NCBI GenBank assembly: GCA_963792175.1
Contig: CAWBVG010000053.1
Span: 122,564 to 186,563, forward strand
From: CAWBVG01 sp963792175
GTDB taxonomy: Bacteria > Acidobacteriota > Vicinamibacteria > Vicinamibacterales > CAVVIG01
DNA length: 64,000 nucleotides
Direction of reading: 5' to 3'
Under the pieces are notes generated by a model that made no database searches, was not told the origin of the DNA, and saw only the letters and a list, made by a program, of their open reading frames with translations. Numbering within the stretch: position 1 is the first letter of the stretch; each line of letters starts with the position of its first letter. This document shows, one piece after another, positions 26,138 to 34,662 of this stretch. The translations under genes were made by a program, and so were the position numbers.

Positions 26138-26155
26138 GCCGACTACTCGTGCCAG
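26138..26155. repeat. Recurring junction motif, copy 2
   Basis: GCCGACTACTCGTGCCAG fills the entire space between the phosphodiesterase stop and the ATG of the MmcQ/YjbR gene, showing that the motif is a joint rather than a promoter-sized region. See copy 1 at 25621-25638. Confidence 0.6.
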
Positions 26156-26533
26156 ATGCCACGTAAAAAGATGGATTTCAACGTGGTTCGAAAGATCGCC
26201 CTCGCGTTGCCCGGGGTCGAGGAGAGCACGATGCACGGTGCGCCATCGTTGAAGGTGCGGGGGAAGTTGTTAACCTGTCCCGCTCTCCACAGGACCGCCG
26301 AGCCGAATACGCTGGCGGTGCGAATCGGCTTCGATCAGCGCGCGGCGTTATTGGCTGCGGACCCTGGCGTCTACTACGTGACCGATCATTACGTAGACTA
26401 TCCCACCGTCCTGGTGCGGCTGTCCCTGATCCACCGTGACGCCCTGCGGGACCTGCTCGGTATGGCGTGGCAGTTTGTGAGCGCGAAGAAGGCACGTGAC
26501 GGAGGGAAGCGTAGAAAGCCGACGTCCACGTGA
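26156..26533 (+). CDS. MmcQ/YjbR-family (DUF419) protein
   Basis: A 125-residue protein with the MmcQ/YjbR pattern: MDFNVVRKIALALPGVEEST, then MHGAPSLKVRGKLL, LAVRIGFDQRAALL, VYYVTDHYVDYPTVLVRL and a C-terminal DLLGMAWQFVSAKK. The fold resembles a CyaY-like or DNA-binding module; biological function is not established. The ATG directly follows the junction motif, and no clear ribosome site fits between. It is the last of the five cassette-like genes before a normal-looking carboxylesterase gene. Confidence 0.85.
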   Translation: MPRKKMDFNVVRKIALALPGVEESTMHGAPSLKVRGKLLTCPALHRTAEPNTLAVRIGFDQRAALLAADPGVYYVTDHYVDYPTVLVRLSLIHRDALRDLLGMAWQFVSAKKARDGGKRRKPTST

Positions 26534-26571
26534 CGTGACGGAGTAGCCAGTAACGCGCTGATGGAGGGGGA

Positions 26572-28197
26572 ATGACGATCTCGAGCCGGCGAACGTTCGT
26601 GAAGCAGGCGGCGCTGCTGCTTGCCGCAGTCGAAGCGCGTCCCTGGTTGAGACTGGAGGCGGCCGCTGGAGAGAGCGTCACCGCGACGACCTCGGCCGGG
26701 ACGGTCCGCGGCATCGCGGACGAAGGGATCAACGTCTTCAAAGGGATCCCCTACGGCGACACGACGGCTGGCACGAACCGCTTCATGCCGCCGAAACCGC
26801 CGGCGCCATGGAAGGGGACGCGCGACGCACTGGCCTATGGGCCGACGGCTCCGCAAACGGTCGGCGCTGCGGACGTTCCGGGCCGAGCGGCACGGGCGCG
26901 ACTTCCGGAAGAGGGCGAAGACTGCCTCGTGTTGAACGTCTTCACGCCGGCGCTCGGCGGCGGCCGCAACCGTCCGGTGATGGTCTGGCTGCATGGCGGC
27001 GGCTTCGCATCGGGGTCGGGATCGACGCCGATCCTCGACGGCACCAGTCTCGCGCGCTCGGGTGACGTCGTGGTGGTGACGATCAATCACCGCCTGAACG
27101 TGTTCGGCTTTACCTACCTCGCTGAAGCGGCTGGGTCGGACTTCGCATTGTCAGGCGGCGCCGGCATGCTCGACATCGTGGCTGCGCTGCAATGGGTGCG
27201 CACGAACATCGATCGCTTCGGCGGCGATCCCAATCTCGTCACGATCTTCGGACAGTCGGGCGGCGGACGAAAGGTCGCGACGTTGATGGCGATGCCGGAA
27301 GCGAAGGGACTGTTCCATCGAGCGATCATCGAGAGCGGAGCCGTGCTGCGGTTGACCGAACGAGAAGACGCGATCCGCGCCACGACTCTGCTGCTCGATG
27401 AATTGGGGCTCGGACGAGGGCAGATTCGCGAGTTGCAGAACGTGCCGATGAACCGTTTGCTCGCCGCGAACGCGGCGGTGAACGCCAAGCTTCCATCGCG
27501 CGAACCGGGCATGGTCCCCAACTCACCCACTGTTGATGGCAGGGCGATTCCGAACCACCCGTGGGATCCGGCCGCGCCAGGCCTTTCGGCCGGCATTCCA
27601 CTCCTGATCGGCTACGCGCGGACCGAAGAAACGCTCTACGATCGGCCAACACCGGAGACGCTGGCACTCGATGAAGCCGGCCTGAAGCTGCGTGCGGCGA
27701 AGCGCATCGGCGGCGATCCCGGTCAGGTGATCGAGGTCTTCCGCAAGGCACACCCGGAGGCCACGCCGTGGGACCTGTGGATCCTGATTGCGACCGATCA
27801 TCCCCGCGGCACGTACTCTCGAGAGCTCGCGAAACGTAAAGCGGTTCAGGCGGGAGCGCCGGCGTTCGCGTATCGATTCGACTGGGAGACGCCGGAAGGT
27901 GGCGGCCACATGCGATCGCCGCATACCGTCGAGATCCCGTTCGTGTTCAACAACATCAAGATCGCCGGTCCGCTCATCTCCAAGATGCCGGAGGCGCACG
28001 CGCTCGCCGGCAAGGTGAGCGCAGCGTGGGTGTCGTTCGCACGGACCGGGAATCCCAACACGTCGGGACTGCCGAAGTGGCCGGCCTACTCCGCCGCGTC
28101 GCGCGACACGATGCTGTTCAACAACGTCAGCCGCGTCGAGCAGGATCCCGATCGCGGGCCGCGCCTGGCCATGGAGCACGTGTTGCGCCTGTCGTAA
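26572..28197 (+). CDS. Type-B carboxylesterase (para-nitrobenzyl esterase-like), Tat-exported
   Basis: A 541-residue intact gene. A twin-arginine signal (SSRRTFVKQAALLLAA) precedes the esterase fold: GIPYGDTTAGTNRFMPPKPP, EDCLVLNVFTP, oxyanion-hole WLHGGGFASGSG and nucleophile elbow TIFGQSGGGRKVAT. Glu in GYARTEETLYD and His in RSPHTVEIPFVF complete the triad. The elbow reads Gln-Ser rather than the common Glu-Ser. GGAGGGGG lies directly before ATG 26572. It hydrolyses carboxylic esters, probably in the periplasm; natural substrate unknown. A further alpha/beta hydrolase follows 48 bp downstream. Confidence 0.92.
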   Translation: MTISSRRTFVKQAALLLAAVEARPWLRLEAAAGESVTATTSAGTVRGIADEGINVFKGIPYGDTTAGTNRFMPPKPPAPWKGTRDALAYGPTAPQTVGAADVPGRAARARLPEEGEDCLVLNVFTPALGGGRNRPVMVWLHGGGFASGSGSTPILDGTSLARSGDVVVVTINHRLNVFGFTYLAEAAGSDFALSGGAGMLDIVAALQWVRTNIDRFGGDPNLVTIFGQSGGGRKVATLMAMPEAKGLFHRAIIESGAVLRLTEREDAIRATTLLLDELGLGRGQIRELQNVPMNRLLAANAAVNAKLPSREPGMVPNSPTVDGRAIPNHPWDPAAPGLSAGIPLLIGYARTEETLYDRPTPETLALDEAGLKLRAAKRIGGDPGQVIEVFRKAHPEATPWDLWILIATDHPRGTYSRELAKRKAVQAGAPAFAYRFDWETPEGGGHMRSPHTVEIPFVFNNIKIAGPLISKMPEAHALAGKVSAAWVSFARTGNPNTSGLPKWPAYSAASRDTMLFNNVSRVEQDPDRGPRLAMEHVLRLS

Positions 28198-28245
28198 TCC
28201 GCGCCAGCGGCGATCGAGTACAGTCCGCAAGTCAGGAGGACGCCA

Positions 28246-29103
28246 ATGACCGATCGGCTCAGACGCAAGATACTGAAAACCGGCGCCACCGCGACCGTGA
28301 TGGCTGCGGCGCCGCGCGTGTTTGCGCAGCAGACCGGGCAAGGAGGAGCGGCGATGTCGTTCTACGAAAAAGGCCCCGTTCGCATCCACTACGAGGAGCA
28401 CGGCTCCGGTGTCCCGTTGCTGCTGATCGCCGGCGGCGGACTGAACTCGACGATCGCCGGCCTGACCAATCCCTTCAACGCGATCGAGGAGTTCAAGGGC
28501 GAGTATCGCTGCATCGCGGCGGACCTGCGCAACGCCAACAGCGGCCAGTCCTCCGGCCCGCTCGAGATCGAGCGGCCGTGGGATGCCTATACCGACGACC
28601 ATCTCGGACTGATGGATCACCTGCGCATCGACAAGTTCATGGTCATGGGCTTCTGCATTGGCGGCCCCTTCATCTGGAACCTCCTGCGGCGGGCGCCGAA
28701 TCGAGTGGTCGCCGCCGTGCTCGCGCAGCCCAGCGGGTCGCGTCCGGAGATGCGCGATCTGTTCTACGACACCAACATCAAGGGTTGGGGACCCGAGCTG
28801 GTCAAGCGCCGGCCCGAGATCACGATGGAGGTGGTCGACAAGTTCCTGACGAAGATGTACCGCACCAACGCGGACTTCGTCTTCACCGTGACGCGCGACT
28901 TCGTGCGCACGTGCCAGACGCCGGTGCTGATCCTGCCGGACGATATCCCCGCGCATCCGTACGCCGTCGCCATGGAGGCCGCGATGCTCGCGCCGAAGGC
29001 CGAAGTGAGCATGTTCCCGTGGAAGGAGCCCAAGGAACGGATTCCTCTCGCGGTGCGCCAGATCCGGTCGTTCCTCCGGGCGCATCGGCCGGTTTCTTCG
29101 TAA
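28246..29103 (+). CDS. Alpha/beta hydrolase with Cys in the nucleophile elbow, Tat-like signal
   Basis: A 285-residue protein. The N-terminus (RLRRKILKTGATATVMAAAP, then RVFAQ) resembles a Tat signal. The fold is a classic alpha/beta hydrolase (VRIHYEEHGSGVPLLLIAGG, CIAADLRNANSGQSSGP). The elbow reads MGFCIGGPF, so Cys replaces the usual Ser as in dienelactone hydrolase. The position where the catalytic His is expected reads MFPWKEPKERIPLAV and lacks His. It may therefore be a thiol hydrolase using another base, or non-catalytic. GGAGGA precedes ATG 28246. It is grouped with a RidA-family gene on the same strand. Confidence 0.85.
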   Translation: MTDRLRRKILKTGATATVMAAAPRVFAQQTGQGGAAMSFYEKGPVRIHYEEHGSGVPLLLIAGGGLNSTIAGLTNPFNAIEEFKGEYRCIAADLRNANSGQSSGPLEIERPWDAYTDDHLGLMDHLRIDKFMVMGFCIGGPFIWNLLRRAPNRVVAAVLAQPSGSRPEMRDLFYDTNIKGWGPELVKRRPEITMEVVDKFLTKMYRTNADFVFTVTRDFVRTCQTPVLILPDDIPAHPYAVAMEAAMLAPKAEVSMFPWKEPKERIPLAVRQIRSFLRAHRPVSS

Positions 29104-29129
29104 GACGCGGCATCGAAGAGGTGAGCATC

Positions 29130-29624
29130 ATGACGAGTGATCGTCGTCGCATCGTCAGCGCGGCGGGCGTTGGGGGTCTGTTCCTTGGGATCATCATGAC
29201 GCTCGCGTATCAGGGGCAAGGGCTTGGCGCGCAATCGGGCGGTCAACGCCGAGTCATTCGACCCGAGAAAGCTCCGAATACCGGACTGCCCTTCAGTCCG
29301 GGCATCCTGGCCGGCAACACGCTGTACATCTCGGGTCACCTCGGACGTGATCCGGTCTCCAGCCGGTTGGTGTCCGGCGGCATCGAAGCCGAGACGCGGC
29401 AGGTGCTCGCCAACTCGCGCGAGGTCCTGAAAGCGGCCGGTATGGATTTCAAGGACGTCACCTCCGTCACCGCTTACATCACGAGTTTCGATGACTTCGC
29501 GAAATTCAACGCGGTGTACAGCGAGTTCTTTCCGACGAATCCGCCGGCGAGGGCCACCGTGCAGGTCGCTGCGCTGAATGCGGGCGCACGAGTCGAGTTG
29601 CAGATGATCGCGGTCAAGCCGTGA
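29130..29624 (+). CDS. Exported RidA/YjgF-family protein
   Basis: A 164-residue protein. ATG 29130 gives a signal/anchor segment (IVSAAGVGGLFLGIIMTLAY) followed by the RidA domain: LPFSPGILAGNTLYISGHLG, EAETRQVLANSREVLKAAG, VTSVTAYITSFDDF, PARATVQVAALNAGARVELQ. Cytosolic RidA deaminates reactive enamines from PLP enzymes through an Arg in the RxxVxV segment; RATVQVAAL has the Arg. A periplasmic version is unusual outside Acidobacteria and its substrate is not known. It starts 26 bp after the hydrolase gene and is probably in the same transcript. Confidence 0.87.
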   Translation: MTSDRRRIVSAAGVGGLFLGIIMTLAYQGQGLGAQSGGQRRVIRPEKAPNTGLPFSPGILAGNTLYISGHLGRDPVSSRLVSGGIEAETRQVLANSREVLKAAGMDFKDVTSVTAYITSFDDFAKFNAVYSEFFPTNPPARATVQVAALNAGARVELQMIAVKP

Positions 29625-29703
29625 GGAGATGACTCCAATTGCAGGCGCCGGCGACTTCGCCGTGTTCATGAAGTCGCGGGAGTTGCATTGCGCCTCAGTC
29701 GAC

Positions 29704-30462
29704 ATGGCCACCATCGCGATCGGCGATATCCACGGCAATCTTCCGGCACTCACGGACGTGCTCGCCAAGATTCGGCGCCAGGTCTCCGGGCAAGACACCG
29801 TGGTGTTCCTTGGCGACTACATCGACAGAGGCCCCGACACCAAGGGCTGCGTCGACGCGATCCTCCGGTTTCAACGCGAGGTCAGCGCGGAGGTCGTCTG
29901 CCTGCGCGGCAACCATGAGGATTGGTTCCTCCGGACGTCGTGCGACTACCGGCGGCATTCATGGTTGATGGGCATGGATGCGTTCGACACCATCATCAGT
30001 TATTCCGCTGAGGCCGGGCACACCTTGCGCGAAGCCATGTCAGTTACAGGGCTTCAGCTGTATCTGAGTCGAACCGCCTTGCCGTATGCGCGCTTCTTCG
30101 ACGCCGTGCCCGATGACCACCGCCGGTTTTTCGAAGATCTGTTGCCGTACCACCGGAGCGTGGACTGTGTCTGCACGCATGCCGGGCTGGATCCGACAGT
30201 TGCGCGGCTCGAGGACCAATCGGTCAATGCGTTGTTGTGGGGCGTGGTCGGCTTCCCGGATCGATACCAGGGAACGGAGACGCTCGTCTACGGTCATTGG
30301 AACAATGCAGATATCGATCCGACAGGATGGCCGACACCCAGGATCGTCGGATCGACGATCGGCCTCGACACGATTTCACACGGTGTGCTGACGGCGGTAC
30401 GCTTGCCCGACCGCCTCGTGATTCAAAGCGAGCGGCATCCCGTATCCGCCGCCGACCAATGA
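29704..30462 (+). CDS. Metallophosphatase of the PPP family (ApaH/PrpE-like)
   Basis: A 252-residue protein. ATG 29704 leads directly into the motif TIAIGDIHGNLPALTDVL; an earlier in-frame ATG at 29629 would add a poorly conserved 25-residue leader. GDYIDRGPDTKGCV and CLRGNHEDW complete the PPP metal site, and VCTHAGLDP and VYGHWNNADI give distal His ligands. Such enzymes act as serine/threonine protein phosphatases or diadenosine tetraphosphatases. Its stop overlaps the start of the ankyrin gene (ATGA), so they are translationally coupled. It might oppose the kinase at 44999, but nothing in the sequence proves that. Confidence 0.85.
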   Translation: MATIAIGDIHGNLPALTDVLAKIRRQVSGQDTVVFLGDYIDRGPDTKGCVDAILRFQREVSAEVVCLRGNHEDWFLRTSCDYRRHSWLMGMDAFDTIISYSAEAGHTLREAMSVTGLQLYLSRTALPYARFFDAVPDDHRRFFEDLLPYHRSVDCVCTHAGLDPTVARLEDQSVNALLWGVVGFPDRYQGTETLVYGHWNNADIDPTGWPTPRIVGSTIGLDTISHGVLTAVRLPDRLVIQSERHPVSAADQ

Positions 30463-31156
30463 GATCAGTCTTCCTTGATTTTGTCCGAGTCGTCGTGGGC
30501 GGCGACCTCGAGCAGGTGTCGCGCCGTCTCGCGGCCCGCCCGGCGCTGGCGACGATGGCGGCCGACACCGGCGCGACGCGTCAGGGAGCTTCGACCTTCT
30601 TTTTCACCGACATCGCGCATTACCTCTACCAGGGCGATACCGCGCTCCACATGGCTGCCGCCGCGTTTCGCCGCCCGGTGGCGGAGCTTCTGGTTGCGCA
30701 CGGCGCCGACGTGCACGCGAAGAATCGCCGGGGAGCGGAGCCGCTGCACTACGCGGCGGATGCCAATCGATTTGAACCGGACAGACAGGCCGAGACGGTC
30801 GCCTATCTCCTGTCAATTGGCGCCGATCCGAACGCGCTGAACAAGGACGGCGTCGCGCCGCTGCACAGAGCGGTGCGCACGCGGTCGCTCGCGGCGGTAC
30901 ACGCGCTGCTGGATGGCGGGGCGAATCCGAGACTGCCAAACCAGGCCGGATCGACGCCCCTGCATCTTGCGGTGCAAACCACGGGCGTGGAGGGAGTGGT
31001 TCCTCACTCGCTCGTGAGCAGCAGGCCGCAATCATCCGGCTGCTGCTGGAACGCGGCGCACGCGTGACCGATCGCGACAGCGGCGGGAAAACGGTGCATC
31101 AAGCCGCGACCAGCGACTGGACGAGAGCCTTGCTTCGAGACGCGACCGCTGGCTAA
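30459..31156 (+). CDS. Ankyrin-repeat protein; frameshifted near its 3' end
   Basis: About 232 residues after repair, with at least four ankyrin repeats: DTALHMAAAAFRRPVAELLV, GAEPLHYAADANRFEPDR, GVAPLHRAVRTRSLAAVHAL and GSTPLHLAVQTTGVEG. One indel near 31000 shifts the last repeat (AAIIRLLLERGARVTDRDSG, KTVHQAA) to another frame ending at TAA 31154. No signal peptide is present. Ankyrin repeats mediate protein binding; ATGA overlap with the phosphatase suggests the two act together, perhaps as scaffold and enzyme. Confidence 0.82.
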
Positions 31157-31181
31157 CATCGCGCTGCCCAGGAGGCACCCT

Positions 31182-31602
31182 ATGCAGGTGAATCCGTATC
31201 TGAGCTTCAACGGACAGTGCGAAGAAGCGTTCAAACTTTATGAACGGGTGCTCGGCGGCCAGCTCGGGAACATTTTCCGTTACACGGGGACCTCGCTGGC
31301 GCATCAGGTCCCCGCGGACTGGCAGGACAAGGTGATGCACGGTTCCGTCACGGTCGGCGGACAGGAGTTGATGGGTGCCGACGTCGCGCCGGATCGCTAC
31401 GAGCCTCTCAAGGGCTTCTCGCTGTCGATCCAGATCAAGGACGCGGCCGAGGCCGAGCGAATCTTTCGCGAGCTGAGCGAGGCCGGGCAGCATGATGATG
31501 CCGCTCGAGAAAACCTTCTGGGCCGAGCGGTTCGGCATGGTGATCGATCGGTTCGGGATACCGTGGATGATCAACTGCGAAGCATCCGGTCAACCGTCAT
31601 GA
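31182..31602 (+). CDS. PhnB-like VOC family protein; frameshifted
   Basis: A protein of about 139 residues of the PhnB/3-demethylubiquinone-like VOC type: MQVNPYLSFNGQCEEAFKLY, GTSLAHQVPADWQDKVMHGS, GGQELMGADVAPDRYEPLKG. One inserted base near 31493 moves the C-terminal half (PLEKTFWAERFGMVIDRFG, PWMINCEA) to another frame ending at TGA 31600. A GGAGG site precedes ATG 31182. Function is unknown; members bind metal or small ligands. The stop overlaps the start of the deacylase gene (ATGA). Confidence 0.84.
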
Positions 31603-33029
31603 TCCGCTGGCCGGCGCTGTTCGTCACGGCGATGTGTCTCACGTTCGCGGCGTGCGCGCGCCAGCCGGCGCCGTCCTACGATCTGGTGATCGCGAACGGA
31701 CGCGTCCTCGATCCCGAGTCGGGGCTCGACGCGGTGCGCCACGTCGGGATTCGGGGCGGGACGATCGCGGCCGTGTCCGAGACGCCGCTCACCGGCGTGC
31801 GCGTCATCGACGCGTCCCGCCACGTCGTCTCGCCCGGTTTCATCGACCTCCACGAGCACGGGCAGCAGGAGGAATCGTATCGCCTGATGGTGCGCGACGG
31901 CGTCACCTCCGCGTTCGAGCTCGAGGTCGGCACCGGCAACGTCGCGGCGTGGTATGCCACGCGCGAACCCGGCCAGATCGTCAACTACGGCGCGTCAGTC
32001 GGACACATTCCGGCGCGGATGAAGGTGCTGGGCGATCCCGGCACGGGACTGCTGCCGGCCGGGATCGGCGGCAGTGGAACCGCCACCGACGCTCAGATGG
32101 CGGCGATGGAGGCGATTCTTCGCCAGGGGCTGGCTGAGGGCGCGGTCGCCATGGGATTCGGGAGCGCGTACACGCCAGGCGCGCCGATGTCGGAAATCGA
32201 ACGCATGTTCCGCGTCGCGGCCGAGGGCGGCGTCTCGGCGCACATTCACATGCGCGGCGGGATCAAGGGCCTGCAGGAAACGATCGCCGCGGCCGCCGCC
32301 GCGCACGCGCCCCTGCACATCGTCCACGTCAATTCGTCCGCGGACACGGAGATCGACGCGTTTCTCGCGGCGATCAAGGCCGCGCGCGACGCCGGACAGG
32401 ACGTGACGACCGAAGCGTATCCCTATGGCGCCGGCATGACGGAGATCCAGTCGGCGCTGTTCGACGACTGGCAGTCGTGGCCGGACGCACGCTTCGCGCA
32501 GCACCAACTCGTCTCGACCGGCGAGCGCCTCACCCGCGCGACGTTCGCCAAGGCGCGCGAGGCCGGCGGAACCGTGATCATCCACGGCCGATCCGAAGAA
32601 CAGACGCGTGCGGCCATCGCCAGCCCGCTCGCGATGATCGCCAGCGACGGCTTCATCGAGAACGGCCGCGGCCACCCGCGCACATCGGGGACGTACGCCA
32701 AGGTGCTGGGCAAGTACGTGCGCGAGGACCACGTGGTGCCGCTCGTCGATGCCGTGCGCCGGATGACGCTGGAACCGGCGCGCCGGCTCGAGCGGCGGAC
32801 ACCGGCGATGGCGAACAAGGGGCGCATCAAGGTCGGCGCCGACGCCGACCTCACGGTGTTCGATCCGGCGACCGTGATCGATCGGTCCACCTACGAAAAC
32901 GCCACGATCCCATCGGCGGGCATCCCATACGTGATCGTCGGCGGCCAAGCCGTCGTCGATCGCGGCAGCGTGACAGCCGCCAGACCCGGGCGTGCCATTC
33001 GCGCGCCGCGCGCCGTAGGGCGGCAGTAG
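31599..33029 (+). CDS. N-acyl-D-amino-acid deacylase-like amidohydrolase, lipoprotein
   Basis: A 476-residue intact gene. The signal ends in a lipobox (CLTFAACA), indicating a lipid-anchored exported enzyme. Amidohydrolase features: YDLVIANGRVLDPESGLDAV, metal motif SPGFIDLHEHGQ, HIHMRGG, HIVHVNSSAD and IASDGFIENGRGHPR near the end, followed by GRIKVGADADLTVFDP. The pattern matches the D-aminoacylase/N-acyl-D-glutamate deacylase group, which releases D-amino acids from N-acyl forms, for example from cell-wall debris. Coupled by ATGA overlap to the preceding VOC gene. Assignment within the group is inference. Confidence 0.86.
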   Translation: MIRWPALFVTAMCLTFAACARQPAPSYDLVIANGRVLDPESGLDAVRHVGIRGGTIAAVSETPLTGVRVIDASRHVVSPGFIDLHEHGQQEESYRLMVRDGVTSAFELEVGTGNVAAWYATREPGQIVNYGASVGHIPARMKVLGDPGTGLLPAGIGGSGTATDAQMAAMEAILRQGLAEGAVAMGFGSAYTPGAPMSEIERMFRVAAEGGVSAHIHMRGGIKGLQETIAAAAAAHAPLHIVHVNSSADTEIDAFLAAIKAARDAGQDVTTEAYPYGAGMTEIQSALFDDWQSWPDARFAQHQLVSTGERLTRATFAKAREAGGTVIIHGRSEEQTRAAIASPLAMIASDGFIENGRGHPRTSGTYAKVLGKYVREDHVVPLVDAVRRMTLEPARRLERRTPAMANKGRIKVGADADLTVFDPATVIDRSTYENATIPSAGIPYVIVGGQAVVDRGSVTAARPGRAIRAPRAVGRQ

Positions 33030-33051
33030 CGCTGCCGAAAGGAGGACGGGC

Positions 33052-34641
33052 GTGACGACCTCGCGACTCAGTTGCCTGGCAATCTGCACTCTGTGCCTGT
33101 CCACGACGACCGTCGCACAGGCACCGTCCGCGCAGACTCCGACCGCAGTCTCGTGCGCCGAGCTGGCGGCTCAGCGGCTTCCTGATACGACGATTCGCAC
33201 GGCCGAGGCCGTGACCAGCGGATCGTTCACACCTCCAGGGTCGAGGAACGCGATCACCAACCTGCCGCCGTTCTGCCGTGTTGCCGGCGAGATCGCGCCG
33301 ACGAGCGATTCGCACATCCTCTTCGAAGCGTGGCTGCCGTTGCAGACGTGGAACGGCAGGTTCTCCGGCGTGGGCAATGGCGGCTGGGCGGGCAGCATCC
33401 CGTTCGGCGGCCTCGCCGAACAAATCCGGCGCAACAATGCGAGCGCGTCCACGAATACCGGTCACGAAGACAGGGCCGGCGCGGACATGGCGCGATTCGC
33501 GTTCGAGCATCCGGAACAGCTCATCGACTTTGCCTATCGGTCGTATCACGAAACGACGTTGAAAGCGAAGGCGCTCGTGCGTGCGCTTTACGGCAAGCCT
33601 CCGGAACGGTCCTATTGGATCGGCTGTTCGTCAGGCGGATATGAAGGCCTGATGGAGGCGCAACGGTTCCCGGCGGACTACGACGGCATCGTCGCGGGCG
33701 CGCCCGCGAACAACTGGACCCGGCTGATGGCAGGCGACTTCGACGCCATCCTGGCAACCTTCAAGGACTCGAGGAACAACCTGCCGCCCGCCGCGCTGGG
33801 ACTGCTCTACCGCGGTGTCCTCGCGGCGTGCGACGCCGCGGATGGCGTCGTCGACGGCGTGCTCGACGATCCGCGCCGCTGCCGGTTCGACCCTTCGGCG
33901 TTGAAGTGCGAGAGCAATCAAGCGCCCGGAACCTGCCTGACGCCCGCTCAGGTGGAGGCGGCTCGCCGCGTGTACGGCGGGCTCAAGGATCCGACGACGG
34001 GTGCGCAGCTCTATCCGGGGCTGGCGCCAGGCAGCGAGCCGTTCTGGCCCAACCGCGACGTCTCCAGTCCGTTTACCATTCCGATCGCGCACTACAAGTG
34101 GCTCGTGTTCGCCGATCCCAACTGGGACTGGCGGACGTTTCAGTTCTCGGATCCGGCTGGCTACCAGGCGTTCCGCAAGGGGGAATCGGCGTTCGCTCCA
34201 ATTCTCAACGCCACCGATCCCAACCTCGGAGAGTTCCGGCGGCGTGGCGGAAAGCTGCTGCAATATCACGGCTGGAGCGATCAGCTGATCGCGGCGCAAA
34301 ACAGCATCGACTACTACGAGAGCGTGCTTTCGTTTTTTGGAGCCGCCAAGCCGGATCGGCCCGCGGTACTGAAAGACGTGCAGAGCTTTTACCGGTTGTT
34401 CATGGCTCCCGGGATGGGGCATTGTTTCGGCGGAACTGGTCCGAACGCGTTCGACATGCAGACCGCGCTCGAGCGGTGGCTGGAACAGGGCATCGCGCCG
34501 GACGCCGTCGTCGCCACGCATTCCATCAACGGCGTGGTCGACCGCTCGCGCCCCCTCTGTCCGTACCCGCAAGTCGCGATCTACAAAGGGAACGGAGACA
34601 CGAACGACGCCGCGAATTTTTCTTGCCGCGATCGGAACTGA
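33052..34641 (+). CDS. Tannase/feruloyl esterase family hydrolase, exported
   Basis: A 529-residue intact gene starting at GTG 33052 after GAGGACGG, with a Sec signal (LSCLAICTLCLSTTTVAQ). Tannase/feruloyl-esterase features: GGWAGSIPFGGLAEQIR, nucleophile elbow SYWIGCSSGGYEGLMEAQRF with the Cys that precedes Ser in this family, GLKDPTTGAQLYPGLAPGSE calcium-lid region, Asp in QYHGWSDQLIAAQNSIDYY and His in APGMGHCFGG followed by the partnering Cys. The enzyme cleaves ester bonds of gallic or ferulic acid in plant polyphenols and hemicellulose. It fits the exported-esterase theme of the region. Confidence 0.92.
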   Translation: MTTSRLSCLAICTLCLSTTTVAQAPSAQTPTAVSCAELAAQRLPDTTIRTAEAVTSGSFTPPGSRNAITNLPPFCRVAGEIAPTSDSHILFEAWLPLQTWNGRFSGVGNGGWAGSIPFGGLAEQIRRNNASASTNTGHEDRAGADMARFAFEHPEQLIDFAYRSYHETTLKAKALVRALYGKPPERSYWIGCSSGGYEGLMEAQRFPADYDGIVAGAPANNWTRLMAGDFDAILATFKDSRNNLPPAALGLLYRGVLAACDAADGVVDGVLDDPRRCRFDPSALKCESNQAPGTCLTPAQVEAARRVYGGLKDPTTGAQLYPGLAPGSEPFWPNRDVSSPFTIPIAHYKWLVFADPNWDWRTFQFSDPAGYQAFRKGESAFAPILNATDPNLGEFRRRGGKLLQYHGWSDQLIAAQNSIDYYESVLSFFGAAKPDRPAVLKDVQSFYRLFMAPGMGHCFGGTGPNAFDMQTALERWLEQGIAPDAVVATHSINGVVDRSRPLCPYPQVAIYKGNGDTNDAANFSCRDRN

Positions 34642-34662
34642 CCGCATGCAGAGCGGTTCGGC

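Noticed and set aside
23771..26571. A complete integron.
   Set aside because: No integrase gene and no verified attC pair; only cassette-like features can be supported.
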